Source: Sediminibacterium sp.
GTDB lineage: Bacteria; Bacteroidota; Bacteroidia; Chitinophagales; Chitinophagaceae
Assembly (NCBI RefSeq): GCF_030695065.1
Contig: NZ_JAUYTR010000009.1
Location: 186,001-250,000 of the forward strand
DNA: 64,000 nt
Direction of reading: 5' to 3'
The notes under the pieces were generated by a model. It was not told the DNA's origin. It searched no databases and saw nothing but the letters and a program-made list of their open reading frames with translations. Made by a program: the position numbers and the translations under genes. Below, piece after piece: positions 17,822 to 26,897 of the stretch. How positions within the stretch are numbered: the stretch's first letter is position 1; each line of letters starts with the position of its first letter.

Positions 17822-19066
17822 TTAATCATTGTTCCTGGTTGTGCCAGTTCCATTTCTGTTTCCTCTACCACTATTTCCAGGTCTAGCTTCTGGTACAGTT
17901 CGCTGAGGTGGATTAGGACGCACTACAGGGCGATTTGGTTGATTAGGCTGAGAAGGTCTTACTTCAGGACGCTGACGTTCCCGACCAGCAGGGCTAGTAC
18001 TTGGTCGCTCTACTCTATCCCGACCAGCAGGGCTAACTTCAGGAGTGGGCCTAGTTTGTGGTCTAGTTTCTTGAATAGGACGAGAAGGTCTGTTATTTAC
18101 CTCTGGTCTTGTATAAGGCCTTGTTCTGTCATTAATGGATGGCCTTGAATTTGGACGTTGGTTATTATAACTTGGCCTATTATTGGAAACTGAAACTGGT
18201 CGCATATTCATTGGTACCCGATCTCTTGAAACTCGGTATCCTTCTTGAAAAGATTGTGGCCTTGAATAGGTAGTTCTATATAATCCTTGCTGAGATCGAT
18301 TAATGTAAACCACCGACCTAGACCTCCAACCATTATTGCCATAATTCCAATTGTACCAATTCTTGTTTCTATAAAAAGAACCTCTTGAGTAATATCCGAA
18401 ATAGATATTGAAATAATTATAATGGTATCCAGAATACCAATGCCATGAATAAGGTCTCCATGGTCTCCACCAACCTGGATACCTATTCCAGCCCCAAATA
18501 GAAACCCAGGGACGATAGGTAGGAACATAAATATATTGTACAATTGGCCAAGTGGCTACTTCTACATAAGAAACAGTTCTTCTTTCTGCAGGAATATATT
18601 CGTCGTCAAAATCAGATTGAAAACCAGGATTAGGTGTTCCTTCAGAAGCATAATTGGGCTCAATAATGTAGTCTTTACCATATAAATCTTCATCTCCTAC
18701 TACTTGAATATACACCCGATTATTGGCCTCTTTTGTTACAACAAATACGGCAATATCTTGTTGCTCCCGGCTATTAATGTCTACTCGCAAAGTAATACTG
18801 TGAACATCATCTTTAACTTTATCTACCACAGTAATATAATCAATTTGATTATCGCCGTCTAAGTCGAGGTTATTGATTTTTTGATCGGGATCGTTAATGG
18901 TTTTCTCAAATTCTTCTAAGGTTTTTGATTCTTGAAAAACTTTAAGTGCGGCATATAAGTTTAAATTATCACCTGGCAAGCCCAACGATTTAGGTTGTGT
19001 AGACTGCGCTTGCAATTGTACTGCAACTGCAATGAGGAAGACCAATAAGCTAAAAGTCTTTTTCAT
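17822..19066 (-). CDS. Secreted protein, Trp/Tyr-rich centre and Arg-Pro-rich tail, unknown function
   Basis: The 414-residue product starts with a clear signal peptide ([21 protein letters not shown]). Residues about 25-165 form a folded domain with [20 protein letters not shown], an EF-hand-like Asp-rich loop. Residues about 175-245 are extremely rich in Trp, Tyr, Arg and Gly ([20 protein letters not shown]). The last 150 residues are low-complexity Arg/Pro/Asn repeats ([19 protein letters not shown]) and look disordered. Similar proteins are common but uncharacterised in Bacteroidota. The composition suggests a cell-envelope or matrix-associated role, which is inference. Confidence 0.82.
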   Translation of the reverse strand: MKKTFSLLVFLIAVAVQLQAQSTQPKSLGLPGDNLNLYAALKVFQESKTLEEFEKTINDPDQKINNLDLDGDNQIDYITVVDKVKDDVHSITLRVDINSREQQDIAVFVVTKEANNRVYIQVVGDEDLYGKDYIIEPNYASEGTPNPGFQSDFDDEYIPAERRTVSYVEVATWPIVQYIYVPTYRPWVSIWGWNRYPGWWRPWRPYSWHWYSGYHYNYFNIYFGYYSRGSFYRNKNWYNWNYGNNGWRSRSVVYINRSQQGLYRTTYSRPQSFQEGYRVSRDRVPMNMRPVSVSNNRPSYNNQRPNSRPSINDRTRPYTRPEVNNRPSRPIQETRPQTRPTPEVSPAGRDRVERPSTSPAGRERQRPEVRPSQPNQPNRPVVRPNPPQRTVPEARPGNSGRGNRNGTGTTRNND

Positions 19067-19147
19067 AACTATCCATTTAGGCTATATAAAACAAATTACA
19101 TGCCAGCAATATGGTGGTATAAGAAAATTGACATTTATTTGCGGTTC

Positions 19148-20014
19148 ATGAGTTTACAAATTGCTTCTTTAAATTCAGGTTCTAACGGCAATTGCTATTA
19201 TGTAGGTAATAGCAACGATGCGGTTTTGGTGGATATTGGCCTCTCCTTAAGGGAAACTGAAATTAGGATGAAACAGCTGAATTTATCGGTAGATAAACTC
19301 AGAGCTATTTTTATTTCGCACGAACATACCGACCATATAAAAGGGGTTTCTACTTTTGCAAACAAATACAAAATACCTATTTATATAACACCTGAAACGG
19401 CAAAGGGTGGACCAAGGCTAATAAGACCATTGTCAAAAACTTTTGAGGCAAACCAACCAATTTGTATTGGTAAAGAAGCCAACCAGTCAGCTGAAGCTTC
19501 ATTAATTGTTACCCCTTTTTTAAAAGAGCATGATGCAGCAGATCCACATAGTTTTATTATTAGTTATCAAGGAATTCATGTAGGAGTAATCACAGATATT
19601 GGTATTGCATGTAATAATGTTACCCATTATTTTCAACAATGCCATGCCGCTTTTCTAGAATCTAATTACGACGAAGTATTGCTTAAAAATGGGCGTTATT
19701 CGCAACCATTAAAAGAAAGAATCTGTAATGGCAAGGGGCATATTTCTAATAGACAAGCATTGGAACTATTCAAAAATTATCGGCCAAAAAACATGAGCCA
19801 TTTGTTACTCGCCCATTTATCAAAAGAAAACAATAGTCCTGAATTGGCATTGCAAAACTTTCTACCGCATGCCAACCAAACAAAAATACTTGTAGCATCA
19901 AGATATGAACCCAGCCCATTAATAGAGATTGCCCCAATTCACAGATATGAATTGAATTTATTGCAAAAACCCAAGCCCCTTTTGAAAGCCACGCAAGGAA
20001 CTTTATTTGGTTAG
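19148..20014 (+). CDS. MBL-fold metallohydrolase, YycJ/WalJ-like
   Basis: I place the start at the internal ATG giving MSLQIASLNSGSNGNCYYVG, the family's usual N-terminus, not at the track start 48 bases upstream. The 288-residue protein has the metallo-beta-lactamase motif HEHTDH (in FISHEHTDHIKGVS), a downstream His in KEHDAADPHSF, and GVITDIGIAC with the bridging Asp. A later block, LLAHLSKENNSPELA, contains the C-terminal His typical of the YycJ group, which are probable DNA or nucleotide nucleases. It is followed 32 bases later by a ChaN-like gene that has its own -7 element. Confidence 0.88.
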   Translation: MSLQIASLNSGSNGNCYYVGNSNDAVLVDIGLSLRETEIRMKQLNLSVDKLRAIFISHEHTDHIKGVSTFANKYKIPIYITPETAKGGPRLIRPLSKTFEANQPICIGKEANQSAEASLIVTPFLKEHDAADPHSFIISYQGIHVGVITDIGIACNNVTHYFQQCHAAFLESNYDEVLLKNGRYSQPLKERICNGKGHISNRQALELFKNYRPKNMSHLLLAHLSKENNSPELALQNFLPHANQTKILVASRYEPSPLIEIAPIHRYELNLLQKPKPLLKATQGTLFG

Positions 20015-20022
20015 ATAATGGG

Positions 20023-20030
20023 TATATTTG
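20023..20030 (+). promoter_or_regulatory. -7 element upstream of the chaN-like gene
   Basis: TATATTTG matches TAnnTTTG exactly, 16 bases before the ATG at 20047 and 8 bases after the preceding stop. No clear -33 element is visible. Confidence 0.45.
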
Positions 20031-20046
20031 ATGAAATACCTACACC

Positions 20047-20901
20047 ATGAAAAAGTTATTAATTGTCTATTTGTTCTTTGCATTTGCAACAGCATTAAAT
20101 GCACAACAAAAAAGCCCTTATACCTTATTTGATGCGAAAGGCAGAAAAGTTTCATATACAAAAATGATTCGCCTACTAAAAGAAAAAGACATAGTTCTAT
20201 TTGGTGAATACCACAATAATGCAATTGCACACTGGCTTCAATTAACGGTAACGAAAGACTTACATGCCAAAAGGCAAATGGTTTTGGGGGCAGAAATGTT
20301 TGAAGCAGACAATCAAAGTGCATTAAATAATTATTTAGCTGGAAAACTGAGTGCAAAAGGATTGGACTCTAATGCACGTCTCTGGAAAAATTATCCAACC
20401 GATTATGCCCCATTAGTAAATTATGCAAAAGCAAATAACATCCCTTTTATTGCAACCAATATCCCCAGAAAATATGCAGCATTGGTAAACAAAGGAGGTT
20501 TTGGAAAATTAGATAGTTTAACCAGCGAAGAAAAAAAATGGATGGCTCCCCTACCAATGTCGTACGATGCCTCATTGCCTGGATATGTAAATATGATTAA
20601 AATGATGGGCGTTCATGCAACCGAAAATATGCCCAAAGCACAAGCAAGTAAAGACGCCACCATGGCACACTTTATATTAACCAACCATACCAACGGATCA
20701 CTCTTCTTGCATTACAATGGTGCATACCATTCTGATAATTTTGATGGAATCAATTGGTATTTAAAGCAACAAAAACCAAGTTTGAAAATAGGGACCATTT
20801 CTACCGTAAGTCAGGCCAATATAAAAAGTCTGCTCGCCGAAAATTTAGGCAAAGCAGACTTTATAATTTGTGTAGATATAGATATGACCAATACTTACTA
20901 A
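20047..20901 (+). CDS. ChaN-family (DUF399) putative haem-binding exported protein
   Basis: The 284-residue protein has a signal peptide (LLIVYLFFAFATALNAQ) without a lipobox Cys. The ChaN/DUF399 core follows: KEKDIVLFGEYHNNAIAHWLQLTV (the family's GExHDN-like motif), LGAEMFEADNQSALNNYL, IPFIATNIPRKYAALV and FLHYNGAYHSD. ChaN of Campylobacter is an iron-regulated lipoprotein that binds haem; whether this one does is inference. Its stop overlaps that of the convergent muramidase gene by 4 bases (CTAA). Confidence 0.87.
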   Translation: MKKLLIVYLFFAFATALNAQQKSPYTLFDAKGRKVSYTKMIRLLKEKDIVLFGEYHNNAIAHWLQLTVTKDLHAKRQMVLGAEMFEADNQSALNNYLAGKLSAKGLDSNARLWKNYPTDYAPLVNYAKANNIPFIATNIPRKYAALVNKGGFGKLDSLTSEEKKWMAPLPMSYDASLPGYVNMIKMMGVHATENMPKAQASKDATMAHFILTNHTNGSLFLHYNGAYHSDNFDGINWYLKQQKPSLKIGTISTVSQANIKSLLAENLGKADFIICVDIDMTNTY

Positions 20902-22103
20902 GGGTATAGTAAATATTTTTTTCGCATAGTTTTATACTCAGCTAATCCAGGTTCCCAAGAAGCGTAAATTTCTTCTACCGATTTTCCTTCTGCAACTTGT
21001 TTGCGAAATGTATCGTTGCCAATTAATTTATTGATGTCTCCTATTTGGTTACTCTGAGAGCGATCAAAAAATTGATCCTTAGCAGGGAACTTATTATAGA
21101 GGTCAATCATCCATTGAATTTGAATGCGATTTTTCTTTTTCAAATCTGCGATATTTACATTGCGAAGATCTAAACCATAACATTCCTTATTCATATGCAA
21201 TGGCGTTTCAGCCATGCCTTTGATGCTAATGGGGGTAAATGAAAAATCATAAATGCCTTTGTACAAAGGACTTCCAAAAATGGTAAAAGGGAACATAGTA
21301 CCTCTGCCATGATTCAATACCGTTCCTTCAAACAAACAAGTAGTTGGATACAATAGTATACTTTGCTGTGTATTCAAATTAGGTGAAGGCTTAACGGGCA
21401 AAGTATAATCCATATCATGCGCATAATTGGCTACTTTAATGATTTTCAATTTGGCCTGCATTTTATTGGGCAACCATCCTTCGCCATTAATCATTTGAGC
21501 AAACTCTGCAATGGTCATACCATGTGCAATGGGTATAGGAAACATACCAATGCCCGACTTAAATTTCATGTCTAATATTGGGCCATCCACTAAGTATCCG
21601 TTGGGATTGGGCCTGTCTAAAATCAATAGTTCTTTACCATTTTCTGCACAGGCTTCCATAATATGACTCAACACATTAATATAGGTGTAGAACCTACATC
21701 CTACGTCTTGAATATCGAATATCATAAGATCTACATCGGCCATGTCTTCTTTAGAAGGCTTTCTCTTAGGCCCATACAAAGACACTACTTTTACCCCGCT
21801 GGTAGGGTCTACTTCGTCTGCTACTTTTATACCAGCACTGGCATTGCCTCTGAACCCATGTTCTGGACCAAATACTTTAACAATATTTATGCCCTTCTTT
21901 AACATGCTGTCTACAAAATGCTTATCGCCAACAATAGTAGTTGGATTAGCTAATAATGCTACTCGCTTGCCTTTTAAATAAGACAAATATTTATCTGTTT
22001 GATCTGCCCCTGTTTTAATGGGTTTGTCTTTAATTGGGGTTCCTGCAATAGCAACAGTTGCAATCAACCCAATCAATAAAAAAGGTAATATTATTCTTTT
22101 CAT
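20898..22103 (-). CDS. namZ: DUF1343 exo-beta-N-acetylmuramidase (NamZ-like)
   Basis: The 401-residue exported protein (signal ending TVAIAG) carries the DUF1343 core. Motifs are KRVALLANPTTIV, GPEHGFRGNASAGIKV, LMIFDIQDVGCRFYTYI, LLILDRPNPNGYLVDGP, IPIAHGMTIAEFAQMINGE and PSPNLNTQQSILLYPTTCLFEGT. This family was shown to be exo-acting N-acetylmuramidases (NamZ, GH171) releasing MurNAc from non-reducing ends of peptidoglycan fragments. The kinase-murQ operon at 11.6-13.3 kb could use that MurNAc. It lies 23 bases after the M28 peptidase gene, probably the same transcript. Confidence 0.9.
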   Translation of the reverse strand: MKRIILPFLLIGLIATVAIAGTPIKDKPIKTGADQTDKYLSYLKGKRVALLANPTTIVGDKHFVDSMLKKGINIVKVFGPEHGFRGNASAGIKVADEVDPTSGVKVVSLYGPKRKPSKEDMADVDLMIFDIQDVGCRFYTYINVLSHIMEACAENGKELLILDRPNPNGYLVDGPILDMKFKSGIGMFPIPIAHGMTIAEFAQMINGEGWLPNKMQAKLKIIKVANYAHDMDYTLPVKPSPNLNTQQSILLYPTTCLFEGTVLNHGRGTMFPFTIFGSPLYKGIYDFSFTPISIKGMAETPLHMNKECYGLDLRNVNIADLKKKNRIQIQWMIDLYNKFPAKDQFFDRSQSNQIGDINKLIGNDTFRKQVAEGKSVEEIYASWEPGLAEYKTMRKKYLLYP

Positions 22104-22126
22104 ATTTAGGAAATTGGCTTTAAAAC

Positions 22127-23698
22127 TTAATTATCATAACCACCAGCACGCTTGGCTTTGGTTTGTGTTGGCCATGTTTGTGGACCACGAGGACCTGCAG
22201 GCAATTCCGCTTTATCGGTTGGCATACGCTCAGGATCTTCACAAGCCATGTATACCAAAATGGCCGTTAAAATGGCGTTATTGCGAACATCATCAAAAAC
22301 AATTTTATCGTAAGTGTCTCTATTGGTATGCCAAGTATAATTAAAATAAGACCAGTTTAATGCGCCTAATGAAAAGGCAGGTGCACCAACTGCAATAAAT
22401 GATGCATTATCAGAGCCCCCACCAGCTGGAGAACCAGGGAAACTAGTCTTAACCGTATCCTTAATATAGGAAGGTGCTGCTGCTAACCAACGAGTAATAA
22501 AATCTTTTGCATACTTAAATCCGGCACCACCTAAATTAACCACACGACCAGTACCATTGTCTTGATTAAATAATGCTTGCAAATTTTTAACCACTTCAGG
22601 ATGGTCTTCTACATATGCACGTGAACCATTTAGCCCTTGTTCTTCTGAACCCCAATGGCCTACTAAAATTGTTCTTTTGGGATTGGGATACACTGCTTTT
22701 AAAATACGCATTGCTTCCATCATTACCAAAGTACCTGTTCCATTATCCGTAGCACCGGTACCACCATCCCATGAATCAAAGTGTGCAGATAACATCACAT
22801 ATTCATTGGGTTTTTCTGTTCCTTTTATTTCTGCCAATGTATTGAAAGTAGGTACTACGCCTAATTCTTTAGATTGTGCAAACACCGATATTTTTGGTGC
22901 TTGACCAGATTCGGTTAACCTAAACAACAACGCATAATCTTCTAATGCAATGTCAATAGTGGGCACTTTTTTGGTATTGGCTGCAAAAATTTTGTTTACG
23001 CCAAAACCATTGCTCCATAAGCTTCCTACCACTCCTACGGCTCCTGCGTTTTCTAAAGCTTGTGCTAATTTAGCAGCACTCAAACCAGTTTTGCTTATGC
23101 GTTTGCGCCAAGCATCGGTAGCTTCAGCGCGCTCTTTCTTCATTTTATCTATTGATGCTTTAGAACCAAAGTCGGCCCAGTTATAATCTGGACGTCCGGT
23201 TGGCTGTGGCATTGATATCAATACAAATTTTCCTTTAACATTGGGTAACCATGCTTGAAATGCCAATGAGTCTGCAACATCAGCCAATACAATGGTTTCT
23301 GCAGTTACTGGCTTTTTAGTAGCTGGGCTAAATGCCAATTGCGTGCCTTCTAAAGATTTGGTCCATGGAGCTACCATATCAATATGGGTTACGCCTCTAT
23401 CCCATCCTCTCCAAGTTCCATAATTTTCCCTCTTTGCTTCAATGCCCCAATTTTTATATTGTGCAATAGCCCAATCACTTGCTTGAACCATTTTAGAAGA
23501 ACCTACTAAGCGCGGTCCTACTCCATCCATTAACTCATGACCCAATCTTTGTAATTGAGAATTGGTATTGGCTTCTTTAATAATGGCTTCTACAGTAGGG
23601 TTTAACTTCTCCTGAGCCACAACGGGCAAAGCTATTAACCCCAGACCCACCACTAGTAGGCTGAAAGGTTTGTTTAATTTTTGCATCATATTTTTCAT
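22127..23698 (-). CDS. Exported M28-family zinc aminopeptidase
   Basis: I prefer the ATG at 23698 (MKNMMQKLNKPFSLLVV...) over the track start 15 bases upstream because it begins directly with the signal peptide, ending VAQEKL. The roughly 523-residue protein has a PA-like insertion (residues about 120-250) and an M28 core. YVMLSAHFDSWDGGTGATDNGTGTLVMMEA gives the first metal ligands and the Asp bridge, HWGSEEQGLNGSRAY the Glu pair, LFNQDNGTG a further Asp, and FNYTWHTNRDTYDKI the last His. It likely trims peptides in the periplasm. It precedes the NamZ-like gene, suggesting joint envelope or peptide turnover. Confidence 0.9.
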   Translation of the reverse strand: MKNMMQKLNKPFSLLVVGLGLIALPVVAQEKLNPTVEAIIKEANTNSQLQRLGHELMDGVGPRLVGSSKMVQASDWAIAQYKNWGIEAKRENYGTWRGWDRGVTHIDMVAPWTKSLEGTQLAFSPATKKPVTAETIVLADVADSLAFQAWLPNVKGKFVLISMPQPTGRPDYNWADFGSKASIDKMKKERAEATDAWRKRISKTGLSAAKLAQALENAGAVGVVGSLWSNGFGVNKIFAANTKKVPTIDIALEDYALLFRLTESGQAPKISVFAQSKELGVVPTFNTLAEIKGTEKPNEYVMLSAHFDSWDGGTGATDNGTGTLVMMEAMRILKAVYPNPKRTILVGHWGSEEQGLNGSRAYVEDHPEVVKNLQALFNQDNGTGRVVNLGGAGFKYAKDFITRWLAAAPSYIKDTVKTSFPGSPAGGGSDNASFIAVGAPAFSLGALNWSYFNYTWHTNRDTYDKIVFDDVRNNAILTAILVYMACEDPERMPTDKAELPAGPRGPQTWPTQTKAKRAGGYDN

Positions 23699-23767
23699 AA
23701 GGTAATAATACAAAACTTCTGTAAGAGTTCGGTATGATTCGGCTGTATTATGATGGATGGGTGAAAC

Positions 23768-25453
23768 TTATATTCCTAAATTAAATTGAGCTGCAGTTGC
23801 TTTGGCAATTTCATATCCTGCATCGGCATGTCTTATTACACCCATACCTGGATCATTGCGTAAAACCCTTGCCAGTCTTGCAGCAGCATCATCTGTTCCG
23901 TCTGCTACAATTACCATTCCAGCATGAATAGAATACCCCATTCCAACGCCACCTCCATGATGAAGAGAAACCCAACTGGCGCCTCCTGCTGTATTTACTA
24001 AGGCATTTAATACTGGCCAATCGGCTACCGCATCTGAACCATCTAGCATGGCTTCGGTTTCTCTATTAGGAGATGCAACAGAGCCTGTATCTAAATGATC
24101 TCTTCCTATTACTATTGGGGCTTTTACTTTTCCGGTTCTCACCAATTCATTAAATGCCAATCCTGCTTTTTCTCTTTCACCTTGCCCTAACCAACATATT
24201 CGCGCAGGCAATCCTTGAAACGCAATTTTTTCCTTGGCCATTTTCATCCAACGTTGCATGCTTTTATTTTCAGGAAAAAGATTTTGTATTACTTCATCTG
24301 TTACAGCAATATCTGATGGATCTCCACTTAAAGCAGCCCATCTAAAAGGCCCCTTACCTTCACAAAACAACGGGCGTATATAGGCGGGCACAAAGCCCGG
24401 AAAATCAAATGACCTTCCGAGGGCATAGGTTAATACATTACCATTTGTTTGTTGCTGTTCTTCGTATTCTTTTGCCCTTGCTCTAATATTGTTTCCATAA
24501 TCAAACGTAATGGTCCCTTTATCCATTAATTGCAACATCAATTGAACATGTAAATACATGCTTTCATAACTTTTAGCAATATATTTTTCTGGATCAGCCG
24601 CTCTCATTGCAGTAGCTTCTGCATTACTTAACAGATGCGGTATATAACCAATCAATGGATCGTGTGCAGATGTTTGATCGGTTAGCGTATCGGGTATAAT
24701 ATTTCTATTTAGCAAGGCTTGCAATAAATCAATTGCATTGCACAACACGCCAATACTTTTGGCTTTACCTGCTTCTTTGTAAATTAATGCTTGGTCAATG
24801 GCCGCATCAATGTCAACAAATTTTTCATCAAGGTATTTGGTTTCTATTCTTTTGTCAATGCGCCATTCTTCTACTTCGGCAATTAATGCAACGCCTTCGT
24901 TCATGGTAATAGCCAGCGGCTGTGCTCCACCCATACCGCCTAAACCTGCTGTAACATTTAATATGCCTTTTAAACTTCCATTAAAATGTTTGTCGGCTAA
25001 AGCGGCATAGGTTTCAAAAGTACCTTGCACAATTCCTTGCGAACCTATATAGATCCAACTACCCGCAGTCATTTGGCCATACATCATTAAACCCTTCTGC
25101 TCTAACTCAGAAAAATGCTTCCAATTGGCCCAATTGGGCACCAACTGAGAATTGCTCAACAAAACCCTTGGAGCGTCTTTATGGGTTCGCATTATTCCAA
25201 CGGGCTTACCACTTTGAATCAACAGGGTTTCGTTGTCTTCTAATGATTTTAATGATTCAATAATTTTATCTAATGCTTCAAAATTTCGCGCAGCTTTACC
25301 TCTACCTCCATATACAATTAGGTCTTCAGGTCTTTCTGCTACCGCAGGATCAAGGTTGTTCAACAACATTCTTAACGCTGCTTCTTGCACCCACCCTTTA
25401 CAATTTAATTGAGTTCCTATTGGGGTCTTGTATTTTTGGTAATCGTAAGACAT
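23768..25453 (-). CDS. hutU: Urocanate hydratase
   Basis: The protein of about 561 residues from the ATG at 25453 ([21 protein letters not shown]) has the HutU fold. Motifs are [49 protein letters not shown]-like, [19 protein letters not shown] (NAD-binding), the [12 protein letters not shown] block and the family hallmark [15 protein letters not shown]. HutU converts urocanate to imidazolone propionate in histidine breakdown, using NAD as an electrophile. The other hut genes are not in the window. The TPR gene ends 23 bases upstream on the same strand. Confidence 0.96.
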   Translation of the reverse strand: MSYDYQKYKTPIGTQLNCKGWVQEAALRMLLNNLDPAVAERPEDLIVYGGRGKAARNFEALDKIIESLKSLEDNETLLIQSGKPVGIMRTHKDAPRVLLSNSQLVPNWANWKHFSELEQKGLMMYGQMTAGSWIYIGSQGIVQGTFETYAALADKHFNGSLKGILNVTAGLGGMGGAQPLAITMNEGVALIAEVEEWRIDKRIETKYLDEKFVDIDAAIDQALIYKEAGKAKSIGVLCNAIDLLQALLNRNIIPDTLTDQTSAHDPLIGYIPHLLSNAEATAMRAADPEKYIAKSYESMYLHVQLMLQLMDKGTITFDYGNNIRARAKEYEEQQQTNGNVLTYALGRSFDFPGFVPAYIRPLFCEGKGPFRWAALSGDPSDIAVTDEVIQNLFPENKSMQRWMKMAKEKIAFQGLPARICWLGQGEREKAGLAFNELVRTGKVKAPIVIGRDHLDTGSVASPNRETEAMLDGSDAVADWPVLNALVNTAGGASWVSLHHGGGVGMGYSIHAGMVIVADGTDDAAARLARVLRNDPGMGVIRHADAGYEIAKATAAQFNLGI

Positions 25454-25476
25454 AATCGGCAATTTTAATGATATCG

Positions 25477-25788
25477 TTAGTAAGCTAAGTCTTCGTAGGC
25501 AGATTGCAATTCATTATAGGAATGCTGGTCTTTTGCAGCTTTGGCTGCTTCCATTCCCTTTTCGTACCATTGAATAGCTGAAGCTGTTTCCCCTACTCGT
25601 TCTAATAATTTGGCTAAATGATAATAGGAACCAATATAAGTGGGATCTTCTGTTAAAATGGCTTCAAATAACTCCTTGGCATCTGCATCATTGCCAATCT
25701 TAATCCATTCTAATGCCAATGCGTGGCGCAAAAAGGGATCTTTTGGATTTGATAGCAACATTTCTTGAATTCGAGCAATTCTATTCAT
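25477..25788 (-). CDS. Small tetratricopeptide-repeat protein
   Basis: The 103-residue soluble protein consists of about two and a half TPR units: [64 protein letters not shown] and a terminal helix. There is no signal peptide, so it is probably a cytoplasmic protein-interaction module. It precedes hutU on the same strand with a 23-base gap, but a role in histidine catabolism is not implied by its sequence. Confidence 0.85.
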   Translation of the reverse strand: MNRIARIQEMLLSNPKDPFLRHALALEWIKIGNDADAKELFEAILTEDPTYIGSYYHLAKLLERVGETASAIQWYEKGMEAAKAAKDQHSYNELQSAYEDLAY

Positions 25789-25837
25789 CGGGCTAAAGTA
25801 TGAAATTCCTTACTTTTACTGTGTGGAAAAAGACAAT

Positions 25838-25993
25838 ATGAAAGACGAGGAAAAGGAATTGGACAATGCCCTCTCCAACGAAGCCCTGTCTAAAATGGAA
25901 AACAATATAACGAACGCAGAATTAGCTGCTTTGGCTTCTTTTTTTGCAAAAGAAATGAAGAAGGGAAACGACCAGCCAATAGCAGATGAATAG
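25838..25993 (+). CDS. Short acidic hypothetical ORF (51 aa)
   Basis: This ORF is too short for the track. ATG AAA GAC GAG begins a 51-residue, highly charged helical peptide (MKDEEKELDNALSNEALSKMENN..., ending NDQPIADE). An in-frame GTG lies 15 bases upstream. It occupies the gap between the divergent TPR gene and etfB. Its compositional order (acidic start, LAALASFFAKEMKK near the end) looks like a real small protein, but I recognise no family. Confidence 0.5.
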   Translation: MKDEEKELDNALSNEALSKMENNITNAELAALASFFAKEMKKGNDQPIADE

Positions 25994-26052
25994 TCCCCGA
26001 AACTTTTTGGTTATTTTTTGGTTAAATACAAACAGTTATTAGTTTCACTCAG

Positions 26053-26060
26053 TATATTTG
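26053..26060 (+). promoter_or_regulatory. -7 element upstream of etfB
   Basis: TATATTTG matches TAnnTTTG exactly. It lies 44 bases before the etfB ATG, leaving a leader of roughly 38 bases. No -33 TTTG is found at the usual distance. Confidence 0.5.
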
Positions 26061-26104
26061 CAATAGTTGCATAAACAACTATTTAATAGATAAACCATAA
26101 CCAT

Positions 26105-26848
26105 ATGAAGATTTTAGTTTGTGTAAGTAAAACACCAGACACTACTTCTAAAATTGCCTTTACCGATGGCAATACCAAATTTGATGAAGCAGGTGTACAA
26201 TGGATCATCAATCCCTACGATGAATGGTATTCATTGGTGAGAGCCATTGAATTAAAAGAAGCTAACCCTGCAGCAACAATTCATTTAGTAACGGTGGGTA
26301 ATGCAGACGCAGAACCAATTATAAGAAAAGCGTTGGCATTAGGTGGAGATGAAGCAATTAGAGTAAATACCGACAATAGTGATGCTTATTTTATTGCAGC
26401 ACAAATTGCGGAAGTAGCTAAACAAGGCGGGTATGATCTCATCTTTACCGGAAAGGAAACCATTGATTACAATGGATCTTCTATTGGTGGCATGGTTGCC
26501 GAATTAGTTGATGCCCCTTATATTTCATTGGCTACCAAATTCGATTTAAATGGAACCACTGCAACAGTTGTTCGTGAAATTGATGGTGGCGAAGAAACTG
26601 CTGAAGTAGCTTTACCGGTAGTGGTAAGTTGCCAAAAAGGAATGGCTGAGCAACGTATTCCAAATATGCGTGGTATTATGGCTGCAAGAACAAAGCCACT
26701 AAAAGTGGTTGACCCCATTGCAATAGATGCCCTTACTAGCATACATAGCTTTGAATTACCACCTGCAAAAGCCGGTGTTAAATTAGTAGCTCCGGATAAT
26801 GTTGCCGAGTTGGTAAGATTACTGCACGAAGAAGCAAAAGCCATCTAA
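26105..26848 (+). CDS. etfB: Electron transfer flavoprotein, beta subunit
   Basis: The 247-residue protein has the ETF-beta pattern: MKILVCVSKTPDTTSKIAFTDG, NPYDEWYSLVRAIELKE, the nucleotide-binding region IFTGKETIDYNGSSIGGMVAELVDAPYISLA, and GMAEQRIPNMRGIMAARTKPLKVV. With the alpha subunit it carries electrons from acyl-CoA and other dehydrogenases towards the quinone pool. The alpha gene starts 49 bases downstream. No ETF-quinone oxidoreductase or acyl-CoA dehydrogenase is adjacent. Confidence 0.96.
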   Translation: MKILVCVSKTPDTTSKIAFTDGNTKFDEAGVQWIINPYDEWYSLVRAIELKEANPAATIHLVTVGNADAEPIIRKALALGGDEAIRVNTDNSDAYFIAAQIAEVAKQGGYDLIFTGKETIDYNGSSIGGMVAELVDAPYISLATKFDLNGTTATVVREIDGGEETAEVALPVVVSCQKGMAEQRIPNMRGIMAARTKPLKVVDPIAIDALTSIHSFELPPAKAGVKLVAPDNVAELVRLLHEEAKAI

Positions 26849-26897
26849 TTTTTCAAAGCGTTTTGCAACGTTTTATTAACTACTCAAATTTTTAAAA

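Noticed and set aside
18208-18543. 111-residue ORF in another frame of the secreted Trp/Tyr-rich protein
   Set aside because: Its Ile/Gly-rich repeats ([11 protein letters not shown]) are a frame-shifted reading of the low-complexity region, not a gene.
20003-20356. 117-residue ORF antisense to the chaN-like gene
   Set aside because: Fully covered by a well-supported gene and its promoter, with no family match.
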